Of a stretch of DNA of 64,000 bases, positions 53,824-62,325 are shown one piece after another. The stretch comes from Dickeya zeae NCPPB 2538 (GTDB lineage: Bacteria; Pseudomonadota; Gammaproteobacteria; Enterobacterales; Enterobacteriaceae), in the NCBI RefSeq assembly GCF_000406165.1, contig NZ_CM001977.1:3175064-3239063 (forward strand), read 5' to 3'. Position numbers and translations under genes: made by a program. Numbering within the stretch: the stretch's first letter is position 1; every line of letters begins with the position of its first letter. The notes beneath the pieces are model-generated. The model ran no database searches, had not been told where the DNA came from, and saw only the letters and a list, made by a program, of their open reading frames with translations.

Positions 53824-54961
53824 GCAGGCAAACCGGTGGACACCCTCGCCCGCTTCCACTACACCCGCACCGGTCTGCCGCAGGAGGCGGGGCGGCTTAC
53901 CGAGTGGCAGTCTGGCCGACTGGTTCAGCACGATGACACCCATTACCAGTACGACAGGGCCGGATGGCTTATCCGTAAACAGGTGGTGCAGCCGGGCTAC
54001 CGCCCGCAGGTGTGGCAGTACCGCTGGGACAGTCGCAACCAGCTGCGGGTGGTGGATACCCCGACCGGCGAACGCTGGCTGTACCGTTACGACCCGTTCG
54101 GCCGCCGGGTGGGCAAACGCTGCGACCAGAAAGCCGAAGAGACCCGTTACCTGTGGGACGGCGACCAGATAGCGGAAATCCGCCACTACCGCCACGGTCA
54201 GCTGATACAACGTCGTCACTGGGTCTACAACGGCTGGGAGCTGGTGGTACAGCAGCGCCAGCACACCAGCGGCGACTGGGAAACGGATTTTGTGACCAGC
54301 AGCCAGAACGGCACCCCACAGGCGCTGTTCACACCGGACGGCACCCTGCGCTGGCAAGGCCCCGAAAGCCACCCTGTGGGGCCAGCGTCAGGCAGAAAAA
54401 TCGGAAAGTCCGGACCCCGGCCTGGCCTTCGCCGGGCAGCTCCGTGACAGCGAAAGCGGGCTGTGCTATAACCGCTTTCGGTACTACGACCCGGCCGGTG
54501 GGTGTTATGTCTCGCCAGACCCGATAGGGATAGCGGGCGGGGATAATAACTACGCTTACGTCCAGAACCCCAATAGCTGGGTTGATCCGCTGGGCCTTGC
54601 TGGGTGTAGTGCTTATAAGGGAAAATTAAGTGTAAAAGCGTCTGAAATGAAACCACTGATTAAAGGTTCAAAAGAATGGAATCAGGCAGTAAAAGATGCC
54701 AAGCTTGCTACCTCTAATGGTGAGAAATTCCAAGTCAAAGTTAGAACAAGCAGCGATGCAAAAGCTTTCTTAAAAGAGACGCAAGGAAATATGAACCGCT
54801 ATAAAGCACATACTCAAAGTGGCCGCGCTGATGGTGTCGCAAAATACCCGAAAGGGTATGAACAACATATGGCTCCCGAAGGTGGTTTAGGCGATAGCCC
54901 CCATATCAAATGGTATAATAACGGAACCGATGGTCATATTTTCTATGACATCCCAAATTGA
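53824..54961 (+). pseudogene. displaced rhs tip 1 (core fragment plus unknown toxin domain, frameshifted)
   Basis: Begins mid-gene at a position equal to about 52037 of the full rhs and follows it closely to DPLGLAGC (about 54607). One extra A near 54357 (TGGCAAGG versus TGGCAGG) shifts the frame inside the core; the downstream frame is open to 54961. The tip (about 118 residues after LAGC) reads YKGKLSVKASEMKPLIKGSKEW, then GNMNRYKAHTQSGRADGVAKYP and PHIKWYNNGTDGHIFYDIPN. I do not recognise its fold. It has no N-terminal core, PAAR or own start and is probably a silent cassette, usable only after recombination with the full gene. Confidence 0.85.
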
Positions 54962-54963
54962 TT

Positions 54964-55338
54964 ATGAAAAATGATTACTCTTTTAATGATCTTTTAGAGA
55001 AAACCCCCTATAACCTCATGGATAAAAATGAACTATTTTTTAAAATGAGAAAGTTGACAATGGACGGTGCAATTTTCCATCTCGATAGTGTTAAAGAAAT
55101 AGAAGGGGTTCTCAGCGATGAATTTTATTTCATTGTACACAATATAGTTGCTTACAAAGGGAAGACCCCATTTCTGAAGGGGCTTTTTTTTGCAACTTCC
55201 AGGAAACCGTTAATCGAATTTCTAGAAAAATCCATAGCGCGTGATGATTTAAGGGATTTAGTGATAGCACCTAAGTTTAAGACTGAGCCTCGTTACGTAA
55301 TACAGGTAAATGACGGCACATTTTATTTGTGTAAATGA
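54964..55338 (+). CDS. predicted immunity protein for displaced tip 1
   Basis: A 124-residue AT-rich gene 2 nt after the toxin stop: MKNDYSFNDLLEKTPYNLMDKNELFFKMRKLTMDGAIFHLDSVKEIEGVL, then FLKGLFFATSRKPLIEFLEKSIARDDL. No family recognised. A TTG at 54958 would overlap the toxin stop and is an alternative start. Retention of an intact frame beside a disabled toxin fits protection against sibling cells carrying the active tip. Confidence 0.75.
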   Translation: MKNDYSFNDLLEKTPYNLMDKNELFFKMRKLTMDGAIFHLDSVKEIEGVLSDEFYFIVHNIVAYKGKTPFLKGLFFATSRKPLIEFLEKSIARDDLRDLVIAPKFKTEPRYVIQVNDGTFYLCK

Positions 55339-55351
55339 GAGCATTACTCTG

Positions 55352-55391
55352 GCCGGAAAGATCCCTCTGTTCCTTCCGGCTTTATTTTATC
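55352..55391 (+). terminator. terminator after the first displaced cassette
   Basis: GCCGGAA pairs with TTCCGGC across a 15-nt loop and is followed by TTTATTTTAT. It marks the end of the tip-1/immunity transcript. Confidence 0.7.
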
Positions 55392-55504
55392 TCCTGTTCA
55401 ATTACGGTTATTTACTATTATTAGCTATCTATCTTTAACCAAATAAAAACCACCGCCTTCTGGCATCAGCCTTTTCTCTGTTCAACCTGCTGGTTTCTCG
55501 CTCC

Positions 55505-56125
55505 GACACCGAAAGCCACCCTGTGGGGCCAGCGTCAGGCAGAAAAATCGGAAAGTCCGGACCCCGGTCTGGCCTTCGCCGGGCAGCTCCGTGACAGCGA
55601 AAGCGGGCTGTGCTATAACCGCTTTCGGTACTACGACCCGACCGGTGGGTGTTATGTCTCGCCAGACCCATTGAGCATCTTAGGTGGTGAGCAGAATTAT
55701 GCATATGTGCATAATCCGGTTGGATGGGTTGATCCGTTTGGATTAGCTGGTTGTGCAAGTGTCGATAAAGATGGGATTCTAAGCATTAAAAACAAATTTT
55801 CTCCTGGTTCAGCAGAGATTTGGCATTACAGAAGCATGTTGCAGATTGGAACGCTCAAATTCAGGCTAATGGTGGCTCAATGACAAGACAAGCCGTAAGT
55901 CCAGAAATGCGCGCTTCTGCTAATAATGCAGCTAACGCAGCTAAGAAAAAGACACCTGAATTATATCCAAAAGGTACTGCTCCAGGTCATACCCCTGATG
56001 TTGGATGGGGAGGGGAAACTGAAGGACCAATAATTCCGCTTCTGTCTAGAGTGAATAGCTATATCGGCGGCGCTACTCAAGCGGTTCCTGTTGGAACCAC
56101 ATACTCTAAAGTAATTCTCATTTAA
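55505..56125 (+). pseudogene. displaced rhs tip 2 (short core fragment plus toxin domain, frameshifted)
   Basis: The first about 165 bp repeat the end of the rhs core (LWGQRQAEKSESPDPGLAFAGQLRDSESGLCYNRFRYYDP); then VSPDPLSILGGEQNYAYVHNPVGWVDPFGLAGC. The toxin part reads KFSPGSAEIWHYR and, after loss of one A near 55835, KHVADWNAQIQANGGSMTRQAVSPEMRASANNAANAAKKKTPELYPKGTAPGHTPDVGWGGE to the stop at 56125. The P-G-H-x-P-D-V-x-W-G-G segment recurs in enterobacterial Rhs/WapA tips, but its activity is unknown to me. The frameshift lies inside the toxin, so recombination onto the core would still give a truncated tip. Confidence 0.82.
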
Positions 56126-56140
56126 GTTTCGGGATTTCTT

Positions 56141-56664
56141 ATGAAAGAACAAATGAATTCTGTAATTGAAAAGAAAAAAAATTTGACGGTGATTTTTTTA
56201 TTCAACCCAATTCTCCTGAGCTAGTTTATCAAGGTAAGATACCGACTCTAATGAAAGGTGTTTACAGAGATGCCAGTCCAATGCTGGAAGCGCGGTTCAA
56301 ACTCTACGGAAGATGGGGAAACGCTACTCATGGTCATTGGCTAAGCATTAGTGATATGGAGGATTTGTGGAGCAATCCTATTCAGGATGAATTTATTGAC
56401 TTAATTAAATTTCAAGCTGAATGCTTAAGAGATGATTGGTCTAACAGTGCTTATGGACTATTTAGAGAAAGCCGTCTTTCCTTGTTTGCCGGTAGTGATA
56501 TAGGAAATGAAGCTATTTTTCTGCTATGGCTTGATGATGAGTCTGAACCTGAATTTTGGGTTTATGACGTGAATGGAGAGTCGAAATATAAGAATTTCAT
56601 TGAATACTTGACTGCATATCTGAATGACGATGTGAGTGCGTCTGCCCTTTCGTGGCGCTTTTAA
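56141..56664 (+). pseudogene. immunity gene for displaced tip 2, frameshifted at an A tract
   Basis: An ATG at 56141 opens MKEQMNSVIEKKKN, but at an A8 run (about 56171-56178) the frame is lost. One base added restores FDGDFFIQPNSPELVYQGKIPTLMKGVYRDASPMLEARFKLYGRWGNATHGHW and continues to 56664. The downstream frame alone has an ATG at 56251 giving 137 residues (ISDMEDLWSNPIQDEFIDLIKF; FLLWLDDESEPEFWVYDVNGESKYKNFIEYLTAYL), which has a SMI1/Imm-like acidic character. It may be broken or, because of the A tract, partly expressed by slippage. Confidence 0.7.
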
Positions 56665-56778
56665 TTTCATTCTGATTAGTTACTTGGATATAATATTCAC
56701 GGAAAAGAAGAGGTTGTTTTTTAAATCAGTCGAGATTACTTAATAAATCTTCTACCTTTGACCTGTAAACAGACTCGA

Positions 56779-57148
56779 CAGCCGGGCTACCACCCATAGA
56801 CGTGGAAATATAGTAGAGGTAGCCGCAACCAGCTGCGGGTGGTGGATACCCCGAACGGCGAGCGCTGGCTGTACCGTTACGACCCGTTTGGCCGCCAGGT
56901 GGGCAAGCGCTGCGACCAGAAAGCCGAAGAAATTCGCTACCTGTGGGACAGCGACCAGATAGCGGAAATCCGCCACTACCGCCACGGCCAGCTGATACAA
57001 CGTCGTCACTGGGTCTACAACGGCTGGGAACTGGTGGTACAGCAGCGCCAGCACACCGGCGGCGACTGGGAAACGGATTTTGTCACCAGCAGCCAGAACG
57101 GTACCCCGCAGGCACTGTTCGCACCGAACGGCACCCTGCGCTGGCAGC
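56779..57148 (+). pseudogene. rhs core remnant 3
   Basis: A third copy of the end of the rhs core. The first 40 bp are degenerate; from about 56820 it reads SRNQLRVVDTPNGERWLYRYDPFGRQVGKRCDQKAEE to QALFAPNGTLRWQ, then runs into unrelated sequence. It has no toxin tip or immunity gene. It marks the right end of the rhs duplication array. Confidence 0.85.
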
Positions 57149-57275
57149 GCACAGCACTGTCCCAATCACATCCCTGCTTTTGTCATTCGATACACATTCT
57201 CATTTCTTCTACGGCAGAAGTGGGGTATATCAACGGGACGACCAAAGTAACCATCAGATCAGGATGAGACGAGAC

Positions 57276-57662
57276 ATGTTTTCAAAATACTATGACGTTG
57301 AAGATAGCCATATCGATTTCCAGGGCGTCGTCGATGGCCTCTATTACCCATTCTATATGGAATGGACGCGCCACGCGTTCATGAAAGAATCGTTGGGTAT
57401 TGATATTGAAGAGGAATTTAAACAAGGGAAAATCTATATGGTACTTGAGTATTCCCTGCGCTTTCGTAAAAGCCTGCAAAAAGGCGATCGGCTAGAGGTT
57501 ACCTGCCAGTTAGAAAAAAATGAGAAGCGTAACCGCGTCAACTTCGTTCAACACATTAAGGTTGATGGCACCACATATGCAGAAGCCACATTTGTGGCAA
57601 CCTGCCTGAGTAATGGTCGCCCGTCCATGCCTGAAGCCATCACCAATGCGCTAGCGCTGTAA
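57276..57662 (+). CDS. acyl-CoA thioesterase, hot-dog fold
   Basis: A 128-residue 4HBT-type thioesterase: MFSKYYDVEDSHIDFQGVVDGLYYPFYMEWTRHAFMKESLGIDIEEEF. The D-x-x-G-V-V-D-x-x-x-Y-x-x-Y-x-x-W segment is the 4-hydroxybenzoyl-CoA thioesterase signature, with the catalytic acid in DFQGVVDG. A much longer frame upstream is rhs remnant read out of frame; the ATG at 57276 gives the family start, with a ribosome site (AGGA) somewhat far at 57261. It would hydrolyse an acyl- or aryl-CoA in the cytoplasm. Nothing here ties it to the rhs array. Confidence 0.85.
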   Translation: MFSKYYDVEDSHIDFQGVVDGLYYPFYMEWTRHAFMKESLGIDIEEEFKQGKIYMVLEYSLRFRKSLQKGDRLEVTCQLEKNEKRNRVNFVQHIKVDGTTYAEATFVATCLSNGRPSMPEAITNALAL

Positions 57663-57718
57663 AAGTCGCATAGTACCTCCATGCCGCCGGAACAGGCACA
57701 TAGAGGTACAAACAGCCG

Positions 57719-57740
57719 AACCGGGGTGTCCTCCCCGGTT
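57719..57740 (+). terminator. stem-loop after the thioesterase gene
   Basis: AACCGGGG pairs with CCCCGGTT across a 6-nt loop, 57 nt after the stop. The following bases (AATCCTTGTC) are only mildly T-rich. Confidence 0.45.
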
Positions 57741-57937
57741 AATCCTTGTCAACTTGCCGGATTGCTCGCCATGACGATCCACGCCGCCCCCTTGATCATC
57801 ACCGACCGTTCGCCAGGACCGAGACTGAAGTGTGGATGGTCAGTTACCTGCGACGCGCCTAATCGACACGGCCTCAAAGAAGCCGGAATAGAGGTTGCGT
57901 TTCATGCAGCGAAAGGATATGCGGCACAAGCCTGGAG

Positions 57938-58315
57938 TCAGGCCGTGCAAAAGCCGGGGACGGCGACCTTCTGAAACAGGTGTGGCATGGCCGAAACGGA
58001 TGGCGGATAGTCCGAAACCTTCGCTATGAACTCGGGACGGGCGAAGGCATCGCGGAGCGTCTCGGTAGACTCCCACTCCACATAGTTCAGAAAGATCGGG
58101 CTATCGCCGATCGCTCGGTGCAGTTGGGTGGAGATATAGCCGGGCTGCTTCGTCAGGATTCCGGCTGCCGTCGTAAAGGCATCCAGAAAGCCCGCTTCGT
58201 CGGCAGAACCAACCGTGAATATGTTGATGAGTACGATTGGCGCGGCCGGGATACCCAGTTGGCGCTCAAGCGGGAATTCATCGTCTAGCGGCTTGAATTT
58301 CTTTAAAACTTCCAT
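57938..58315 (-). CDS. antibiotic biosynthesis monooxygenase (ABM) domain protein
   Basis: A 125-residue ferredoxin-like ABM protein: APIVLINIFTVGSADEAGFLDAFTTAAGILTKQPGYISTQLHRAIGDSPIFLNYVEWESTETLRDAFARPEF. The ATG at 58315, after GGGAG, gives the right length; a longer frame upstream is not needed. It is transcribed with the flavoprotein gene upstream (98 nt gap). ABM proteins oxidise quinones or aromatics or degrade haem; the substrate is unknown. Codon choice and protein style look alphaproteobacterial or pseudomonad rather than enterobacterial. Confidence 0.85.
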   Translation of the reverse strand: MEVLKKFKPLDDEFPLERQLGIPAAPIVLINIFTVGSADEAGFLDAFTTAAGILTKQPGYISTQLHRAIGDSPIFLNYVEWESTETLRDAFARPEFIAKVSDYPPSVSAMPHLFQKVAVPGFCTA

Positions 58316-58413
58316 GGTCGTACTCCCATCTATTGTGAAATCGAAACTGGGGTGATCAATGCGGTTAGCAGGCTTTTGCAGCCTACGGCAACTGGAGAAG
58401 GTAATTTGTGCTC

Positions 58414-59307
58414 TCAAACCAGCATCGACTGCTGGGCGGAGATACCCGCCATGGCACCTTGCCATACTGCCGTAGTGACCGAATGCATGGCGGGGTTGGC
58501 AAGGTCGCCGGCAGCATAGATGCCGGGCATACTGGTTTCGCGGCGTTCGTCGACCTTGAGAGCAATGCCCTGGGGCGTATCGACCGTGGCGAGGCCCAGC
58601 GATTCATGCAGACGTGCAGACGGCTTGTTACGTGGATGCGCGAACAAAATGTCGACTGCAACAGAGGGGGCGACATCGAGCCTGATGGTGGCGTTATGGC
58701 TAGCATCATGGTCAACTTCGGTGATCCGCCCATCGATGACGGGAATGCCGCGGTGCGCCAGATCCGCCCGGATATCGGCTGGGATGTCATGACCATCGGC
58801 AAAGACCGTCAGCGTGTCGGTCCAGTCGTGGTACAGCCTGACGTAGTTGTGCGACATTGTGCCGGACCAGACGAGGCCCCAATGACGGTCGGCGACTTCA
58901 AAGCCGTCGCAATAAGGACAGGGCACGATGTTCGAACCCCAGCCTTCGGCAAAGCCCGGAACAGCGGGAATCTGGTCGGCAACGCCATAGCTCAGTATCA
59001 GGCGGCGCGCCCTGAGGCTTTCGCCATCACTGGTGAGGACAGAGAAATCGTCGATAGCACCGGAGACGCTCTCGGCCCGGGCACTCACCAGTTTGATCGT
59101 GGGATAGCGCGCCAGTTGTTGCCGAGCGTCGGTCAGAATGTCCTGCGGCAGCTTGTGGTCATGGCCGAGCACGCCATGCGAGCGATCCGCGAAGCGATTG
59201 CGCGGCAGGCCGGTATCGAGAACGATGACCTTGCGGCGGGCACGGCCGAGTTGCAGGGCGGCGGCGAGGCCGGCAAAGCTGCCACCAATGATAATAACGT
59301 CATTCAT
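58414..59307 (-). CDS. thioredoxin-reductase-like FAD/NAD(P) oxidoreductase
   Basis: A 297-residue two-dinucleotide-domain flavoprotein. The FAD site is MNDVIIIGGSFAGLAAALQLGRARRKVIVLDTG, the redox motif CPYC lies in NIVPCPYCDGFEVADRHW, and the C-terminal FAD motif is PGIYAAGDLANPAMHSVTTAVWQGAMAG. The second NAD(P)-binding Gly motif is degenerate (GLVWSGTMSHNYV), so its electron donor is uncertain. This subgroup is usually adjacent to a TetR regulator, as here, and may detoxify or reduce small molecules. It is divergent from the TetR gene. Confidence 0.9.
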   Translation of the reverse strand: MNDVIIIGGSFAGLAAALQLGRARRKVIVLDTGLPRNRFADRSHGVLGHDHKLPQDILTDARQQLARYPTIKLVSARAESVSGAIDDFSVLTSDGESLRARRLILSYGVADQIPAVPGFAEGWGSNIVPCPYCDGFEVADRHWGLVWSGTMSHNYVRLYHDWTDTLTVFADGHDIPADIRADLAHRGIPVIDGRITEVDHDASHNATIRLDVAPSVAVDILFAHPRNKPSARLHESLGLATVDTPQGIALKVDERRETSMPGIYAAGDLANPAMHSVTTAVWQGAMAGISAQQSMLV

Positions 59308-59367
59308 GGTAATGGGTTCCGTGTTGTTGATGATTGAAGAGCAGGTTGAAACCTACTCATTGGCTTG

Positions 59368-59427
59368 CATAATTTAGATACTATGCGGTATCATAATTAT
59401 GTAATTAAGATACTGTCAAGTACTGGA
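59368..59427. promoter_or_regulatory. candidate TetR operators in the divergent promoter
   Basis: GATACTATGCGGTATC (about 59379-59394) is a nearly perfect palindrome. A second related element, AGATACTGTCAAGTACT, follows at about 59408. They lie between the flavoprotein and TetR genes, where an autorepressing TetR protein would bind. Confidence 0.55.
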
Positions 59428-59433
59428 ATTAGC

Positions 59434-60081
59434 ATGATCGAAAAAAAGCAGGGACGACGCGGTCGCCCCGCCAATGAGGCGCTCGGCCAAACGATAGTCG
59501 ACGCCGCGAGCGAACTCTTTGTGGAACTGGGTTTTCAAGCGACAACCATGGACAAGGTCGCCCAGCGGGCGAAGATATCCAAGCTAAGTATCTATCGGCA
59601 CTTCGAGAACAAGGAGGCGCTGTTCAGCGCGGCCATCGCGGCTCACTGTCATCAGTTTTCCCCCCAGGCCCTTATTGAAAGCGTCGGCGGTTCGGCAGAA
59701 GATCAGCTCATCGCGGTGGGATCATCCCTGCTTCGCACGCTGTTGAGCCCGGAAGTCCGCAGTGTCGAAGCCATGATCATGGCCGACAAGACGAATCAAA
59801 AGTCGTTAAGCAAGCTCCATTACGAAGCCGGTGCTGCCTATGTGATTGCCCAGATCGAGGCCCTGTTGCGTCAGTTGCACGCGAAGGCAGTGCTGAACGT
59901 GCCTGATCCTCTCCGATCTGCCCGCTTATTTGGCGCGCTTATCAAAGGATCCGACCTCCTGACAATCGCTCGCTTCGATGAGGCGAGAGCAGAGGACGAC
60001 AACGAAATCGAATCCTACTGCCGCTCGGCCGTCGAGATGTTCATCGCTGCGCACGGTGGCCACGATCACACGAGCGGATAA
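59434..60081 (+). CDS. TetR/AcrR-family transcriptional regulator
   Basis: A 215-residue repressor. The helix-turn-helix is GRPANEALGQTIVDAASELFVELGFQATTMDKVAQRAKISKLSIYRHFENKEALFSAAIAAH, and the C-terminal half is of the AcrR-C type (LLSPEVRSVEAMIMADKTNQKSLSKLHYEAG). The ATG at 59434 is chosen over an upstream one because it follows the operator region and gives the family N-terminus. It most likely represses the divergent flavoprotein and ABM genes. Confidence 0.9.
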   Translation: MIEKKQGRRGRPANEALGQTIVDAASELFVELGFQATTMDKVAQRAKISKLSIYRHFENKEALFSAAIAAHCHQFSPQALIESVGGSAEDQLIAVGSSLLRTLLSPEVRSVEAMIMADKTNQKSLSKLHYEAGAAYVIAQIEALLRQLHAKAVLNVPDPLRSARLFGALIKGSDLLTIARFDEARAEDDNEIESYCRSAVEMFIAAHGGHDHTSG

Positions 60082-60661
60082 GATAAGTAGCAGACGCGTC
60101 TCCAATTGATGTGAGGCTAACGCACTGCTATTGCATGAAAGGCGTAAACTCCAAGCGTAAAGAGAATCTGGACATGAGCAAACTCGGTCGCATTGGTGAG
60201 TCCACAGTGTGTAACGGGCGTCGATAATCAGGCCCAGTCAAGGGTACTCATGGACAGAGAGAATGTGATGCTGTTGACGTGGCAATCAGTTGTTGGGTCT
60301 TGAACCTTCAGTTAGGGGTTGCCTCTTTTCACCCGCCGGCAGGGGACTTCACACAATGGTACGGGGGTTCCAGTCGGACGTAGACAATGCCATGCGTACT
60401 TGCGGGTAACTGCGGTGAAGCAGATGGTGATGAGTTGCTTACTCATATCAACACCATAGTGGAGACGGACAAACCGTGACGGCTGACATCTGCGGCGACT
60501 GAGCGTGTTCGATACCATGCCGGCATTCCTTAGCCGGAACATGGTATCGATGTAGCGCTCTTACATACAATGTACGCTATTAAAAACGCCATTGATCATG
60601 TAGTAAGCATTACTATCCGTTTTTATTTTCTGATATAAAATCAAATAGTTATTAATTAACC
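60082..60661. other. 580-bp region with no intact gene
   Basis: No convincing frame. A minus-strand stretch (60312-60542) reads RFVRLHYGVDMSKQLITICFTAV, vaguely like the N-terminus of an IS110-family transposase, but it lacks a following domain. A hairpin of ATACCATG and CATGGTAT (60511-60549) is present. Best regarded as decayed mobile DNA between the transferred cluster and guaA. Confidence 0.4.
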
Positions 60662-62239
60662 TTATTCCCACTCAATCGTTGCTGGCGGCTTACCAGAAAC
60701 GTCGTATACCACGCGGGAGATACCGTCGACTTCGTTGATAATACGGTTGGAAACGCGGCCGAGGAATTCATACGGCAGGTGCGCCCAGTGTGCGGTCATG
60801 AAGTCGATAGTTTCGACTGCGCGCAGCGAAACAACCCAGTCGTATTTACGACCGTCACCCATAACACCAACGGAGCGTACCGGCAGGAACACCGTGAACG
60901 CCTGGCTGACTTTGTCGTACAATTCCGCTTTGTGCAGTTCTTCGATAAAGATGGCATCAGCACGACGCAACAGGTCGCAATACTCTTTCTTCACTTCACC
61001 CAGCACACGCACGCCAAGGCCCGGCCCCGGGAACGGATGACGGTACAGCATGTTATACGGCAGGCCCAATTCCAGACCAATCTTGCGCACCTCATCTTTG
61101 AACAGCTCTTTGAGCGGCTCAACCAGACCCAGCGCCATATCATCCGGCAAACCGCCGACGTTATGGTGCGACTTGATAACGTGCGCTTTGCCAGTAGCGG
61201 AAGCAGCGGATTCGATCACATCCGGATAAATCGTGCCTTGCGCCAGCCATTTCACATCGGTCAGCTTACCTGCTTCTTCATCAAATACCTCAACGAAGAC
61301 GCGGCCGATGGTTTTACGCTTGGCTTCCGGGTCATCAATGCCCGCCAGCGCCGACAGGAAACGGTTTTCCGCCTGAACATGTACGATGTTCAGGCCGAAC
61401 TGGTCACCAAACATCTCCATCACCTGCTCGGCTTCATTCAGACGCAACAGACCGTTGTCCACAAACACACAGGTCAGGCGTTCACCAATCGCACGATGCA
61501 ACAGCAATGCCGTTACCGACGAGTCGACTCCACCGGACAGGCCAAGAATCACCTTGTCTCCACCAACCTGCTGACGAATACGCTCAACGGCGTCGTCGAT
61601 GATTTTGGCCGGTGTCCACAGCGCTTCACACTGGCAAATATCACGGACAAACCGCTCCAGCATGCGCTGACCTTGACGGGTGTGGGTCACTTCCGGATGG
61701 AACTGCACGCCGTAAAAGCGTTTTTCTTCGTTCGCCATGATGGCATACGGGCAGGTATCGGTGCTGGCAACAGTGACGAAGTCAGCCGGGATAGCGGTGA
61801 CTTTGTCGCCGTGGCTCATCCATACGTCTAACAGCGGAGCACCGCTGGCGCTGACGGCATCCTGAATATCGCGGACCAGCGCACTGTTGGATTTGACTTC
61901 AACCTGAGCATAGCCAAACTCACGCTCACTGGAGCCTTCCACTTTGCCGCCCAGTTGCATCGCCATGGTCTGCATACCATAACAGACACCCAGTACCGGT
62001 ACACCGGCCTGGAAAACATACTCCGGCGCACGCGGGCTATTAAACTCGGTGGTACTTTCCGGGCCGCCGGAAAGGATGATGCCATTCGGGTTGAACTCGC
62101 GAATTTGCGCTTCGGTGACATCCCATGCCCACAGTTCGCAGTATACGCCCAGTTCACGTACGCGACGTGCCACCAGTTGCGTGTATTGCGAGCCGAAATC
62201 CAGAATAAGAATGCGATGTTGATGAATGTTTTCTGTCAT
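60662..62239 (-). CDS. guaA: GuaA, GMP synthase (glutamine-hydrolysing)
   Basis: A 525-residue cytoplasmic enzyme converting XMP to GMP. The N-terminal class I glutaminase has nucleophile Cys in GVCYGMQTM and His/Glu in GVQFHPEVTH. The ATP-pyrophosphatase domain has the P-loop LGLSGGVDSSV, and the C-terminal dimerisation domain ends VVYDVSGKPPATIEWE. It is the second gene of the guaBA operon. The 3' end of guaA is a frequent integration site in bacteria, but no duplicate of it is seen here. Confidence 0.97.
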   Translation of the reverse strand: MTENIHQHRILILDFGSQYTQLVARRVRELGVYCELWAWDVTEAQIREFNPNGIILSGGPESTTEFNSPRAPEYVFQAGVPVLGVCYGMQTMAMQLGGKVEGSSEREFGYAQVEVKSNSALVRDIQDAVSASGAPLLDVWMSHGDKVTAIPADFVTVASTDTCPYAIMANEEKRFYGVQFHPEVTHTRQGQRMLERFVRDICQCEALWTPAKIIDDAVERIRQQVGGDKVILGLSGGVDSSVTALLLHRAIGERLTCVFVDNGLLRLNEAEQVMEMFGDQFGLNIVHVQAENRFLSALAGIDDPEAKRKTIGRVFVEVFDEEAGKLTDVKWLAQGTIYPDVIESAASATGKAHVIKSHHNVGGLPDDMALGLVEPLKELFKDEVRKIGLELGLPYNMLYRHPFPGPGLGVRVLGEVKKEYCDLLRRADAIFIEELHKAELYDKVSQAFTVFLPVRSVGVMGDGRKYDWVVSLRAVETIDFMTAHWAHLPYEFLGRVSNRIINEVDGISRVVYDVSGKPPATIEWE

Positions 62240-62275
62240 GAGAGGCGTATTCCACTACGGAGCGAAAGAAAAATT

Positions 62276-62299
62276 GAACCCGGTAAGTTTACCGGGTTC
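62276..62299 (-). other. guaB-guaA intercistronic hairpin
   Basis: GAACCCGGTAA pairs with TTACCGGGTTC across a 2-nt centre, a long perfect palindrome in the 86-nt gap. No T tract follows in the direction of transcription, so it more likely stabilises the upstream message than stops transcription. Confidence 0.6.
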
Positions 62300-62325
62300 G
62301 TAACAGTAAATCAGCCGGTAAGCGC

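Noticed and set aside
53824..54447. Displaced rhs tip 1 as a functional stand-alone protein of about 203 residues
   Set aside because: It has no start signal, is a piece of the core, and ends at a frameshift before the toxin domain.
56943..57275. N-terminal extension of the thioesterase through the rhs remnant
   Set aside because: It is the rhs core read in another frame; the family begins at the Met encoded at 57276.
60312..60542. 76-codon minus-strand frame before guaA, slightly similar to an IS110 N-terminus
   Set aside because: The similarity is limited to VDMSKQ; no downstream domain and likely decayed.
60779..61831. 350-codon open frame antisense to guaA
   Set aside because: Shadow of guaA.
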